64,000 nt of DNA from Pirellulaceae bacterium (GCA_019636385.1 JAHBXT010000001.1:62001-126000); one strand, 5' to 3'; shown: positions 8,908 to 18,156, numbered from the stretch's first letter. Translations and numbers: made by a program. The notes: generated by a model not told the origin, from the letters alone.

Positions 8908-10392
8908 ATGAAGCAAGATCTTAGTGTGCCTGATATGCGGCTGCGGTTGTGCAATCACGCGCCTTTGCAACCCAATGCTGAGTATGTCCTGTACTGGATG
9001 ATTGCCTGCCGGCGAACAACTTGGAATTTTGCGTTGCAGCGTGCAGCTCAATGGGCTACACAGTTGCGCAAACCGCTAGTCATTTTTGAACCGCTACGTG
9101 TCGGTTACCAATGGGCTAGCGATCGCATGCACCGCTTCGTCCTGGACGGAATGGCAGACAATGCAGTGCGAATTGATCTACGACAGCAGCCAGGCGTGAG
9201 CTATTTTCCGTACGTCGAGTCAGATCATGGTGCGGGTCAAGGACTGTTGGAATCGTTGGCGCAGCAGGCCTGTTGCGTGGTCACGGATGATTATCCATGT
9301 TTTTTCCTACCGCGGATGGTCGCCAAGGCAGCTTCGCGTCTGCCGCTGCAAGTTGAGGCCGTCGATAGCAATGGACTATTACCGCTGCGAGCCACCGACC
9401 GAGTGTTCACCACCGCCTTTTCGTTTCGAGCCTACCTGCAGAAACAGTTGCCAGCCCACTTAGACCAATTGCCGCTGATGGATCCGCTTGCTGATTTACA
9501 ACTGCCACCGCTGAAATCGCTGCCTACTGAGGTCTTACGGCGTTGGCCGGCAGCTTCACCGGAAATGCTAAGTGGCGATGTGCACCGGTTGGCGGCATTG
9601 CCCATTGACCATGCCGTTCAGATCGCTCCCCTACGAGGCGGCACGGTGGCGGCCAACGGTAAGTTGGCGTCGTTTTTAGATCAATGTTTGGCTGGTTACG
9701 CAGCTGGGGCCAACGATCCCGACGCTGATAATCGCAGCGGTCTCTCTCCGTATTTGCATTTTGGCCATATCTCTGTGCATCAGGTGTTCGACGAGTTGAT
9801 GCAACGCCAGAACTGGACGCCACTGCAACTAGGTAGCCAAACTGGCGGCAAGCGTGAGGGGTGGTGGGGTGTCACGCCCGGAGCCGAAGCCTGGCTGGAT
9901 GAACTGGTGACATGGCGCGAGCTAGGTTTCAACATGGCGTCGCACCGCGCTGACTATGATCAATACGAATCGCTGCCTGACTGGGCGCAAGCCACCCTCG
10001 CCAAACACGCTAAGGATATTCGACCTTACCTGTATTCTCCCGATGAATTCGCTACGGCGGCGACTCACGATCCAGTGTGGAATGCGGCGCAACGACAACT
10101 TGCCCGCGAGGGACGCATGCACAACTACATGCGCATGCTGTGGGGCAAGAAAATTCTGGAATGGAGCCCCACCCCGCGTGATGCTTTGGAAACGATGGTT
10201 GAACTGAACAATCGTTATGCTTTAGACGGTCGCGATCCGAACTCTTACTCCGGTATCTTCTGGACGCTTGGCCGCTACGATCGCCCCTGGGGCCCCGAGC
10301 GCCCCATCTTCGGCACCATCCGCTATATGAGTTCCGACAACACACGTAAAAAGCTGAAGCTAAACCGGTACTTGGAGACCTATAAGTGCTGA
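8908..10392 (+). CDS. phr: Class II CPD photolyase
   Basis: A 494-residue deoxyribodipyrimidine photolyase that repairs cyclobutane pyrimidine dimers with blue light, using FADH-. It belongs to class II rather than class I: the N-terminus has YVLYWMIACRRTTWNFAL, and the C-terminal FAD/DNA-binding region has the class signature EGRMHNYMRMLWGKKILEW followed by LNNRYALDGRDPNSYSGIFW and the closing RPIFGTIRYMSS. The length is normal. No ribosome site is evident before the ATG. It lies alone between a hairpin terminator and a convergent transporter gene. Together with uvsE and the Cfa-type operon it completes the photodamage theme of this end of the window. Confidence 0.96.
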   Translation: MKQDLSVPDMRLRLCNHAPLQPNAEYVLYWMIACRRTTWNFALQRAAQWATQLRKPLVIFEPLRVGYQWASDRMHRFVLDGMADNAVRIDLRQQPGVSYFPYVESDHGAGQGLLESLAQQACCVVTDDYPCFFLPRMVAKAASRLPLQVEAVDSNGLLPLRATDRVFTTAFSFRAYLQKQLPAHLDQLPLMDPLADLQLPPLKSLPTEVLRRWPAASPEMLSGDVHRLAALPIDHAVQIAPLRGGTVAANGKLASFLDQCLAGYAAGANDPDADNRSGLSPYLHFGHISVHQVFDELMQRQNWTPLQLGSQTGGKREGWWGVTPGAEAWLDELVTWRELGFNMASHRADYDQYESLPDWAQATLAKHAKDIRPYLYSPDEFATAATHDPVWNAAQRQLAREGRMHNYMRMLWGKKILEWSPTPRDALETMVELNNRYALDGRDPNSYSGIFWTLGRYDRPWGPERPIFGTIRYMSSDNTRKKLKLNRYLETYKC

Positions 10393-10439
10393 CGCAATAG
10401 CCGACCTTCTGAATCGCTTGATCTGTCAAGCTGTCGAAT

Positions 10440-11825
10440 TCACGCGTCGTCTACCTGCGTCTTATCCCAGAAGGTCAACCCGAACAGAATCAGAACGCCA
10501 GCGGCCATGATGGCGGGAAACATCCAGAAGTTCTTCCACTGCTCCATGGTCTGAGTTAGCAGGCCTGGGTCGATCGACTCGGGTAAAGCCCGCGAGAACA
10601 TCTTGCCGAAGGTCTCCAAGAATCCAAGCTGCTGCTGGCCACGAGCCGCATCGATGGCTGCGGTCAGTTGCGGCCCCTGAGTAACTTGCTGACCATATTG
10701 GCCAATTGTAAAGTTGAGTGGAATGCCAAATAAACCTCCTGCGGCCATAATGCGGTAGCCAAAGAACATGCCCACACCTTGCGTGAGGAAGACTAGCAAT
10801 CCTTGAGCTTGGCCGCGAATCTCTTTGGGCGCCTTCTGGTCGGTGTACATGAACCCGGTAACGAAAAAGAAGTCGTAACAAATGCCGTGTAGGGCAACCG
10901 CCAGCAATAGGATCCAGGTGGTTTGTGCAGAGGCGCCGTACGAGAAGAGCAGATAGCGAATAACCCAACAGGCCATGCCCACCAAGATCATCATCTTGAC
11001 GCCCAGGCGGCGGAAGAAGACAGGAATCAACAGCATAAAGAAGATTTCTGACATCTGCCCCAACGTCATGGTCGCCCCGGTAGCGACGAATCCGGTCTGA
11101 CCCAAGAACTGAGAAGTGCTGCCGTAATAGTAGGCCAGTGGGATACAGATCAGCGTGCTGCAGATCGCAAAGACTAGAAAATTCCAATTCGCCAGCAGTC
11201 CAAAGGCATCTACCATCAGCAGCGAGCGAGCATCGATGGGCCGATCTTTGAGTGGCGGTGGGGTGTTCGGCAGAAAAAAACAGAACAGCCCCAGCAGCAG
11301 AGCGCTGATGCCTCCCAAGGTAAAAATCTTCAGCGTGCCATCCCAGCCTGTGATGCCCACCAGCAGCCCAGCCACAATCCAACCGATGGTTCCCCATACG
11401 CGAATCATCGGGAATTTGTCTTGGCTGGGGATGTGCGTAAAGGCGATCGTATTGCTTAGCCCCAGCGTAGGCATGTAGCACAGCATGTGGGCCAGAATCA
11501 GCCATACCAACAAGTTGGCATTCTCTGGCTGAGTTGCCACGCTGGGAACGGCCAGCAGAATGGCACCGCCCACCAACATCAAGACTCCCATAACCTTTTG
11601 TGATGCGAAGAAGCGATCTGCTACCAGACCCAAGAACAGTGGTGCAAGAATTGCCGCCAGCGGAGCTGCCCCGTAGCCACCGCCTATCGCCTGACTCATC
11701 CCCGACTTGGTTAACGCCAATCCCAGCGTTGCAAACCAAGCGCCCCACGTGAAGAATTGAAGGAACATCATAACCGACAGCATCAGCGTCATATTGCTCG
11801 AGCGATTTACGGCGGAATGAGTCAT
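10440..11825 (-). CDS. MFS transporter, nucleoside:H+ symporter-like (NupG type)
   Basis: A 461-residue integral membrane protein with about 12 transmembrane helices. The opening LSVMMFLQFFTWGAWFATLG is typical of the Nuc_H_symport (NupG/XapB) branch of the major facilitator superfamily, which takes up nucleosides with protons. Other family-like segments are GYGAAPLAAILAPLFLGLVADRFF and the central CYMPTLGLSNTIAFTHI. Planctomycetes carry many paralogues and their substrates may extend to sugars or other metabolites, so the substrate is uncertain. The central loop between helices 10 and 11 (about 60 residues, QQVTQGPQLTAAIDAARGQQQ) is longer than in E. coli NupG. It stands alone and converges on the photolyase gene. 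Confidence 0.85.
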   Translation of the reverse strand: MTHSAVNRSSNMTLMLSVMMFLQFFTWGAWFATLGLALTKSGMSQAIGGGYGAAPLAAILAPLFLGLVADRFFASQKVMGVLMLVGGAILLAVPSVATQPENANLLVWLILAHMLCYMPTLGLSNTIAFTHIPSQDKFPMIRVWGTIGWIVAGLLVGITGWDGTLKIFTLGGISALLLGLFCFFLPNTPPPLKDRPIDARSLLMVDAFGLLANWNFLVFAICSTLICIPLAYYYGSTSQFLGQTGFVATGATMTLGQMSEIFFMLLIPVFFRRLGVKMMILVGMACWVIRYLLFSYGASAQTTWILLLAVALHGICYDFFFVTGFMYTDQKAPKEIRGQAQGLLVFLTQGVGMFFGYRIMAAGGLFGIPLNFTIGQYGQQVTQGPQLTAAIDAARGQQQLGFLETFGKMFSRALPESIDPGLLTQTMEQWKNFWMFPAIMAAGVLILFGLTFWDKTQVDDA

Positions 11826-12061
11826 TATGCCTCGGTCCTTATGCCCAAATGAATTCGTATCGGGTGGTAAGTGCCATCAACCAAAAAACGGGAGCATCAG
11901 TCTAAGCGACACCCTGCTTTCCGCCAACATGCCTTGGAATTGCAAGCGGTACCGCACAGAGTTTTCGCCTGAAGGATGATACAACCCGCTGGATTAGCGA
12001 GGGACCTACTTGATTCCTCGCCAGCGTAGCGTGTTGTGTTTTGCCCAGTCACCCTAGGCAA

Positions 12062-13324
12062 CTAGAAGGCCAACGCGTCTCCAATGCGGTCTCGTTCGAC
12101 CTGGGTGATGCGATACATATCGTGCAAGAGTTGCATGTCGCACGGTCGTTGTTGAACTTTGCGGCGTGAAAACATGCGCTGCTGCGAAGCGATCATGACG
12201 TCCGGCGGAAGCGTTGTCATCTGGCCGAACAGCCTGGCATAGTTCACAAAGCTAGGTACATTGCTGGTTACGAAACCGTAGATCATGCTGCATGTCCCGA
12301 CGACTTTGCCAGTGAAGATACCGGTGTTGATGGCGGTCTTGCTGTAGTCCCCCATCACGCAACCGAGAAACTGCATTCCCGTGGCGGCTTTGCCGTGTGG
12401 GTATTCCATGTTGACCGTACCGTAGGTGTTCTTCAGGTCGCTGTTGCACGTTCCAGCGCCCAAATTGATCCAACTGCCAAGGTAGCTGTGGCCCAAGAAG
12501 CCATGATGTTGCTTGTTGGAGTACGGTTCCACCACAGCCGCCTCGACTTCACCGCCAATTTTTGTCGTGTGTCCCAAGCTGACCTGATCCTTGATGGCGG
12601 CGTGTTCCAGGATGCGCGAACCGGGACCGATATAGATGGGACCGCGCAGCAGCGTGTAGGGACCGACTTGCGCGTTGGCGTCGATGACTATCGGACCGTT
12701 GGCCGTCTCGGTCAAAACGAACTGGCCCAATTGGGCTCCGGGAGCCACGAAGACTCCGTCGGCCTGCTGTTGGTACCCACCTTGGGCGATGCGATACTGC
12801 AAATTGTCCCCGATGTAACGCATGTTGGCTGCGATGACTTCGTGGGGATAAGTCATCAACGGTAACGGCACATCCAGCCGATTAAAGCTGTGCGCCGCCA
12901 GCAATAGCGACTCTACACTGGTGTCGGCGTGCTCGCGAATCCAAGTCCATGTCCATCCCGGATTAATGATGGCTGCAACTTGATCACCATCCCAAACGAT
13001 ACCCGCCGGCGAGGTGCCTTGTGCGCGCAGTAGTTGCCTCACCGCCTCTAACGAAGTCCGCGTTGGAACTAGGCGCGCATTGAGAATTACAGTTGGGCCA
13101 GCCGCAGCATCCAGAGACTCGCTGGCCAGTGGCAGAACATCTGGCTGATCCAATTCCATGATGGCGCGCAAGTGCTGACGAAACAGTCCTACTAGCGGCT
13201 GCCGAGTCTGTCTTAGCAACTCCAGCAGCGTGTAGGAGCCCACCGTGATGCAACATGCGGCTCGCCCCGTAGTGATCGGAAAGAGTTGGGCAACCGTCGA
13301 GTCTTCAAATAGTAGGATCGACAC
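12062..13324 (-). CDS. GlmU-like left-handed beta-helix sugar-phosphate nucleotidyl/acyltransferase family protein
   Basis: About 420 residues. The N-terminus (SILLFEDSTVAQLFPITTGRAACCITVGSYTLLELL) matches the GlmU_Nter type seen in a family annotated as putative sugar nucleotidyltransferases in Bacteroidetes and planctomycetes. The C-terminal half is a left-handed beta-helix with repeated hexapeptides (VIDANAQVGPYTLLRGPIYIGPGSRILEHAAIK) and the family segment GAGTCNSDLKNTYG. The canonical LxxGxGTRM-type signature of classical GlmU is absent at the N-terminus, so pyrophosphorylase activity is doubtful. A GTG at 13324 with GGAA seven bases upstream is preferred over the TTG at 13330. It follows the secreted protein gene by about 16 bases and is cotranscribed with it. 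Confidence 0.82.
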   Translation of the reverse strand: MSILLFEDSTVAQLFPITTGRAACCITVGSYTLLELLRQTRQPLVGLFRQHLRAIMELDQPDVLPLASESLDAAAGPTVILNARLVPTRTSLEAVRQLLRAQGTSPAGIVWDGDQVAAIINPGWTWTWIREHADTSVESLLLAAHSFNRLDVPLPLMTYPHEVIAANMRYIGDNLQYRIAQGGYQQQADGVFVAPGAQLGQFVLTETANGPIVIDANAQVGPYTLLRGPIYIGPGSRILEHAAIKDQVSLGHTTKIGGEVEAAVVEPYSNKQHHGFLGHSYLGSWINLGAGTCNSDLKNTYGTVNMEYPHGKAATGMQFLGCVMGDYSKTAINTGIFTGKVVGTCSMIYGFVTSNVPSFVNYARLFGQMTTLPPDVMIASQQRMFSRRKVQQRPCDMQLLHDMYRITQVERDRIGDALAF

Positions 13325-13340
13325 GATCAAATTCCGTGGG

Positions 13341-14159
13341 TCAGCGCTTGGTTGGTAAATTAGAGTTCGTGAACTGAGCCAGTTCCAGAGTTGGATATTG
13401 CTCCAACATCTGCCGAAAGGCTTCGATTTGTTTGCCGTCTTCTGTTGAAAGTCGCCAATTGATATGTAGCCGACTTTTCAATTCCTCGTGTGGCTTGCTG
13501 GAAAATTTGGTGGTCCGCGTAAGTTCAATGGGAACGCCGCGATGCTCTCGAATCAATTGATTCAGTTGCAAACGAGCAAACGGCGGTGGGTTTCGATCTG
13601 GTGCTCGCCAAGCGTTCAACAGCGCACTAGCATCGGCAAAGTCTGCATATAAATCCGCGGCGCTGCTGGTCGATGACTGCAGCGTGGCTTGGTAACACAC
13701 GAATTGGCGACCAACTGTCACTATCGATCCGTTTACACTGACCTGTTGTGAGTCAGCGATCGCCGGTGCCAACGACGATTCTGGGATGCGCTGCTGAGCC
13801 TGATCGATGAACTGCTTGAGTTCCTGGAGGTTAACCCGAGTTTGCACTTGGCGCTGCGAATCCATCAGTGCGATTCGATTATGGGCTGCTTCAATCACAA
13901 TAACACTGTGAGGATTGTCGCGAGAGAAGTCATAGGCCACTGCATTGTGAAACAGGGTCACCGATTGTTGAATCGGCTGTGCCTGTCCCGTCAGCATGAC
14001 ATCGGTCTCGATGCGAAAGCTGGAGCCATTGTCCTGAGCCTGGCAGTTGGCCAGCGCGGCGCACAAGAGCAGCTTCATGCAACTGACTGCCAAAATATGC
14101 GAGGCAGGCCGAGTCGAACGCATTGTGCTGAGCAAAGTGCGGTTTTTAACGTCGTGCAT
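13341..14159 (-). CDS. Exported protein of unknown function
   Basis: I do not recognise a family. From the ATG at 14159 the product has 272 residues; an ATG at 14123 is equally possible and gives a compact signal peptide (SHILAVSCMKLLLCAALANCQAQ). The mature part is mostly beta-rich and hydrophilic, with a sequence describing a value bound during synthesis (TDVMLTGQAQPIQQSVTLFHNAVAYDFSRD) like that of periplasmic beta-sandwich proteins. An open frame continues upstream to 14267, but that stretch has no ribosome site. Located directly upstream of the GlmU-like gene and probably in the same transcript. Confidence 0.75.
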   Translation of the reverse strand: MHDVKNRTLLSTMRSTRPASHILAVSCMKLLLCAALANCQAQDNGSSFRIETDVMLTGQAQPIQQSVTLFHNAVAYDFSRDNPHSVIVIEAAHNRIALMDSQRQVQTRVNLQELKQFIDQAQQRIPESSLAPAIADSQQVSVNGSIVTVGRQFVCYQATLQSSTSSAADLYADFADASALLNAWRAPDRNPPPFARLQLNQLIREHRGVPIELTRTTKFSSKPHEELKSRLHINWRLSTEDGKQIEAFRQMLEQYPTLELAQFTNSNLPTKR

Positions 14160-14359
14160 GACTATTCGTGGTCGGAGATTTTTTTTGGCAAACGGCGAGA
14201 ACCAAGCGTGCTGCTTAATATGCGTAGCATTGCAAGCAATTGCTTGCAGCGCTGGGCAATCTATCAACCCCCAGGCCTACAAGTCCAGGGCAACCCGGCC
14301 GGGATGATACGAAACTAATCAAAGTAAATGGAAATAACGAGCTGACGCCGGCAGTCGTC

Positions 14360-15724
14360 CTACCGAACCAGAGCCGGACAATTGACGAGCAATTGCCCAA
14401 TCAACTGACGGTCGGGCCAATACCCCATGACATAGCTGTTACAGGCGTCCAGCACTTCGACGTAGCAAGTTTTGGCGGCAGCTACTGGTCGGCCAGCGGT
14501 TGTTGGCTCGAGCGTCACTTGGTGTTTGCCCACGGGTAATTCCAGTCGCAAGAGTTGAATCTCACCAGGCAACAGCCCCCAACTGCGCGTATCGGCGGAC
14601 TCGGTGGCTTCCCATGCTACGCCAGCGACATCCATGGCAATCGAAGCTAGTTGGTTGGCCTGCATCTGGCTCTTGACTGCGTAGACGGCACCCTTTTTGG
14701 CAATACGGCGAGCAACCGTGCGAGCCATCAGCTTGGGCAGCTGTGCTTGAAAGGTATTCTGAGCAATGTGGCGAATGTCAGTCATTGGCAATGTGGTCGA
14801 GATTGGTTGTCCGTTCACTTGAACGCCAATCAAATCAAATTGCTTCGGGGGACACACCAATTCAGGTACCTTGATCGGTGCCAGCGTCGGCGGCACGCTG
14901 TACTTTCCAAAGATGGAAAACAACTGGTCGGCTTGTAACATTACGGCTTGTGTTACCGGAGCAGTGGTTTCTTCTTTGTATGGACCACGGCCAACTAAGG
15001 CGATCACGTACACCACGCCGTGTCCAGGTTGGCTGTGATTACCATAGGCTGCTCGCTGAATATCTTGCGCCACTTGAGGATGTTGGGGCAGCAATGCGGC
15101 AGTCAATTGGTACATTCGGGCAGCGTCATCGTAATCGTGCAGCGTTGCTTCTCTCAGCATTCCACGCAGGTAGGGTGCTAAGGGAGGAATGCCCAATAGA
15201 TCGGGCACCTCAGTCTGATTGTCAGCCGTGGCTTGTTCGACAAACTGCTGTTGCTTCATCAGCGTTTGCAAAGTGTAGCTCTCGGCATCGCTGCCATCAT
15301 GCATTAGGCTGGCCAATGCCAAAAATACGCCAATCAGCAGCTTTTCGTGAACATCGCCCGAATACGCACGCCTTTGATCGTCGGTAAGCAGGGCCTGAGC
15401 TTCATCGGCCAGTACCTGCTGTTCGGCCTCGTACCACTGATCACGCACTTGCCTTAATCGCAGCTCAGCTGAGGCCGGCTGTCCCTGAAATAGTTCGATC
15501 AGGGCCAAATCCAGTTCTGCGACGGTGTGATCGGAACGAATACCCTGACTGAGTTCTGTTAGCGACCGATGCGCAGCTGGCAGATTGTTGCTGTAAAAGT
15601 CTTGGCGAGAAGTTCGCAGCCGTTTTGAGTGGGAACTACAGCCCAGGCTGCCAGCCAGAAGCAGGCCGCCAAGCAGAGCGACCAAGAGTAGTGGCGATGC
15701 GGCTGAGTTGTGAAGTGGCATCAC
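14360..15724 (-). CDS. COG3014-like lipoprotein
   Basis: A 454-residue lipoprotein: a hydrophobic N-terminus ends in LLAGSLGC, so Cys29 would be lipidated. The following region is helical with a TPR-like feel (SLTELSQGIRSDHTVAELDLALIELFQG; DDAARMYQLTAALLPQHPQV). The middle contains GHGVVYVIALVGRGPYKEE and the C-terminus ends in a beta domain (QLLRLELPVGKHQVTLEP). This pattern resembles the uncharacterised COG3014 family, which in proteobacteria occurs next to LpoB. Here the LpoB-like gene is immediately upstream, 39 bases away, on the same strand. A role with cell-wall synthesis or envelope assembly is inference from that neighbour. Confidence 0.8.
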   Translation of the reverse strand: MMPLHNSAASPLLLVALLGGLLLAGSLGCSSHSKRLRTSRQDFYSNNLPAAHRSLTELSQGIRSDHTVAELDLALIELFQGQPASAELRLRQVRDQWYEAEQQVLADEAQALLTDDQRRAYSGDVHEKLLIGVFLALASLMHDGSDAESYTLQTLMKQQQFVEQATADNQTEVPDLLGIPPLAPYLRGMLREATLHDYDDAARMYQLTAALLPQHPQVAQDIQRAAYGNHSQPGHGVVYVIALVGRGPYKEETTAPVTQAVMLQADQLFSIFGKYSVPPTLAPIKVPELVCPPKQFDLIGVQVNGQPISTTLPMTDIRHIAQNTFQAQLPKLMARTVARRIAKKGAVYAVKSQMQANQLASIAMDVAGVAWEATESADTRSWGLLPGEIQLLRLELPVGKHQVTLEPTTAGRPVAAAKTCYVEVLDACNSYVMGYWPDRQLIGQLLVNCPALVR

Positions 15725-15763
15725 CGTTCACTGTATCCTAAGTCGATGCGCGTATTCCGCCGG

Positions 15764-16471
15764 CTAACGCCCGGTGGGCCACAGACTGTAGTTGGCCAGT
15801 CGTCCTAGAGGACTACGATGGTAGCCCTTGCGAATTTCGGCTTGTTCCTTTTGATAGGCTCCGGTTCGCGTGTCAACCATTTCCAACGTGAGCAGGTAGT
15901 TGCGCTGCGTCGATGAATTCCGTTCGGTAGTCCCGCTGGTCAGTGTGGCGTACAGCAGATAGTCGATCGGCTGTCCTTGGCGTTGCAGCACCGACGCGAA
16001 CAGTTGCATGTTGCCGGGAACGAGCAGCGAGTCGGGGCGCAGGCGAGTTTCAATCAGCGCGGCGTCTACCATCCTGCGGCTAACTGCCTGAAAATTTCCA
16101 TCGCGGTTAATTTGAGTATCGATCAGCTGGTAGATTTGATCCTTAAAATCAGCCAACTCTTCAGCGCTCTTGTTTTCAACACCTACGAAACAGACTTTGC
16201 ATGGCTGCGTTCCTTCTGGAGCTGGCCCTGTACTGGCCAATTGGCCATTAACGGTTTGCACTTGGCAATGGGCTAACATGCGACCGACGGCCTCTTCCAC
16301 CAACGGATTATAGACCTCGGCCCCGGCAGTATGGCTGCCAACGATGTCTTTCTGGTCGCCTTTGATGAGGTGTCCATAGCGATAGCTGCGGCAGCCCGTC
16401 CCCGCCGTATAAACCATGAACAACAGTAGCACTGCAGCCGAACGACGAATGTAGCGTCCATGCGACATCAT
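15764..16471 (-). CDS. LpoB-like lipoprotein (PBP activator family)
   Basis: The ATG at 16471 has AGGTGAG six bases upstream and gives 235 residues; the frame upstream to 16537 is unlikely. A signal peptide ends in VYTAGTGC, so Cys27 is the probable lipid anchor. The mature part has the LpoB fold's conserved pattern: CFVGVENKS, QIYQLIDTQINRDGNFQAVSRRMVDAALIETRL, and a late YLLYATLTSGTT with NYLLTLEMVDTRTG. In E. coli LpoB activates the peptidoglycan synthase PBP1B from the outer membrane. Finding a relative in a planctomycete with its COG3014 partner is notable given the long debate over peptidoglycan in this phylum. Partner protein unknown here. Confidence 0.85.
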   Translation of the reverse strand: MMSHGRYIRRSAAVLLLFMVYTAGTGCRSYRYGHLIKGDQKDIVGSHTAGAEVYNPLVEEAVGRMLAHCQVQTVNGQLASTGPAPEGTQPCKVCFVGVENKSAEELADFKDQIYQLIDTQINRDGNFQAVSRRMVDAALIETRLRPDSLLVPGNMQLFASVLQRQGQPIDYLLYATLTSGTTERNSSTQRNYLLTLEMVDTRTGAYQKEQAEIRKGYHRSPLGRLANYSLWPTGR

Positions 16472-16537
16472 TGTGAACTCACCTGCATTGAGTCGGTTTG
16501 AAAAGCCTGTTGATTGAAAACGGTCGTTTGTCGCCAA

Positions 16538-16878
16538 GCCGACGGATGGTAGCGACTGTACCTAACAGTCCGTCCTGGCGGAACCTCGGCCCAGAATACT
16601 TATCATGGCCACCGCCCAGAAGGCTAGAGACATAATCGGCCATCGGGCGGCCTGATCCGCTTATTCGTTTCAAACTAACGGGCAACCGCCAACTTTTCAC
16701 CTGCTGGGTTGACAAATTTCTTGCCAATTCAATTACAATGTGATGAGCCGGTCACCCCAGCCGGATGGGTAGCAAGCGGCAGATTGCTGGCCGGATGAAT
16801 TGCTAGCTACCGGGTTCTTTCACTGGGTGGCCGAAACCGTGTTGAACGCATTGCTGAGGCGCTGACTATGGAAGGCGA
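16538..16878. other. Intergenic region between the LpoB-like and Deg-like genes
   Basis: Holds no credible gene. A candidate promoter lies at 16709-16739. Between 16745 and 16810 there are GC-rich partly self-complementary words (CCGG and GTAGC/GCTAC motifs) but no long perfect stem. Confidence 0.5.
16709..16739 (+). promoter_or_regulatory. Candidate promoter for the Deg-like lipoprotein gene
   Basis: TTGACA at 16709-16714 and TACAAT at 16734-16739, separated by 19 bases in an AT-rich patch of otherwise GC-rich sequence. The spacing is longer than the ideal 17, so activation or distortion by a regulator may be needed. Confidence 0.4.
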
Positions 16879-18156
16879 ATGGTGATTCGATCAAAGCTCC
16901 CCCTGCTTCTCATTGTGTTACTGTTGGGTAGTGTGCTGCTACTGACCAGCGGTTGTCAGTGCTGCGAATCCACCGCCGCCTGCTACAGGTCCCTAACGGG
17001 GCAAGCTCTGGACAATTCACCACAGTCAGCATCGGACAAGCAGTCCGAGCGAATTCCGCAGCTTCTGCCGCCACGCGACCAGAAAGTGTCCACTGGCGAT
17101 GTATTGGTCCAGGAACCAGCGCAGCGTTCGGCATTGCGTCCCAATTTTTCCAGTGGACTAAGACACTCGAATCATCGCAATAACTTTTTCATGCTGGAAG
17201 CTTTCAAGGAAGCAACCGGCAAGTCGTGGAGATCGACAGTTCAATTAAGCCAGGACGGCCAATTAATAGCGTTGGGCGCAATCGTGGATGCGGAGGGCTG
17301 GATTGTCACGAAGTCCAGCGAACTGGATCGTGACCGGGAAATCGAATGCCTGCTTTTCGACCAGCGAACCTACTCGGCAAGAGTTGTTAGCACTGTCCCG
17401 GATGTCGATTTGGCACTCGTGCGTATCGATGCAAACGGCTTGATGGCGGTGGAATGGGAATCGTCTATTCCGGCACAAGGCAAATGGTTGGCAACTACCG
17501 ACGCTCGATCGAGCACACCAGCGGCGATTGGCGTGGTCAGTGCAGGGCCTTCACGAGTTCCCAGCCAAAAAGCGGTACTAGGTGTCGAACTGGCAATCGA
17601 CAACAATCGAACACAAAAGGGCGTGTTAGTCAAACGAGTTCTGGCTGGCAGTGGCGCTCATCAAGCGGGCTTAAAACAACAAGATAGTATCAGCGGGGTG
17701 AATGGGAATGCGGTTCAATCGCGGACCGAGTTACTGTCGTTGCTCAGTAACGGAGAGGGCGGCCAGTTCTTAAACCTAACCGTCCACCGCGATGACAGCA
17801 CCTTTGACACGCGCGTGCGGCTGATGGATTTGACTCAGGAACTGTTGGGCGACGAAACAGAAATGGAAGTTAACGGACCGATCAGCGCTCGCGCCACCGG
17901 ATTTAGCCGCGTATTTATGCACGACACAGTGTTACAGCCGAATCAATGCGGCGGGCCATTGTTCAACTTGGATGGCAAGGCAGTGGGCATCAACATCGCG
18001 CGCGCGGGACGAGTTTCCAGTTATGCGTTACCTGCCGAAACTGTCCGGTCCGTGGTCAGCAGTCTGCTGGAACAGGCCAAGTTGATTTCACACTCCACGC
18101 CTGCAACCACTACCAAAGCCAGTGCAGTGTCAGCGCCGTTGAGCACGGCTCCGTAG
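16879..18156 (+). CDS. Deg/HtrA-like lipoprotein pseudoprotease with inserted PDZ domain
   Basis: A 425-residue lipoprotein (lipobox LLTSGC, Cys26). Residues 115-225 are the first barrel of a trypsin-like Deg protease (LGAIVDAEGWIVTKSSEL, then DVDLALVRID). The catalytic His position of NHVV is Ser146 and the Asp (D177) is present. Residues about 233-318 are a PDZ domain (LGVELA, GVLVKRV, GLKQQDSISGVNGNAV). The second-barrel segment comes only after it: QPNQCGGPLFNLDGKAVGI, with Cys357 where the nucleophilic Ser belongs. So the triad is S-D-C and the PDZ sits inside the protease fold rather than after it. Proteolysis is unlikely; a chaperone or scaffold role at the envelope is inference. Confidence 0.88.
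   Translation: MVIRSKLPLLLIVLLLGSVLLLTSGCQCCESTAACYRSLTGQALDNSPQSASDKQSERIPQLLPPRDQKVSTGDVLVQEPAQRSALRPNFSSGLRHSNHRNNFFMLEAFKEATGKSWRSTVQLSQDGQLIALGAIVDAEGWIVTKSSELDRDREIECLLFDQRTYSARVVSTVPDVDLALVRIDANGLMAVEWESSIPAQGKWLATTDARSSTPAAIGVVSAGPSRVPSQKAVLGVELAIDNNRTQKGVLVKRVLAGSGAHQAGLKQQDSISGVNGNAVQSRTELLSLLSNGEGGQFLNLTVHRDDSTFDTRVRLMDLTQELLGDETEMEVNGPISARATGFSRVFMHDTVLQPNQCGGPLFNLDGKAVGINIARAGRVSSYALPAETVRSVVSSLLEQAKLISHSTPATTTKASAVSAPLSTAP

Noticed and set aside
10410..10430. Small stem GCTTGA/TCAAGC between photolyase and MFS genes
   Set aside because: Only six base pairs with no T-run; too weak to call as a terminator.
10462..11748. 428-codon minus-strand frame overlapping the MFS gene
   Set aside because: It lies in another frame of the transporter and shows His/Arg/Gly-rich shadow composition with no hydrophobic helices.
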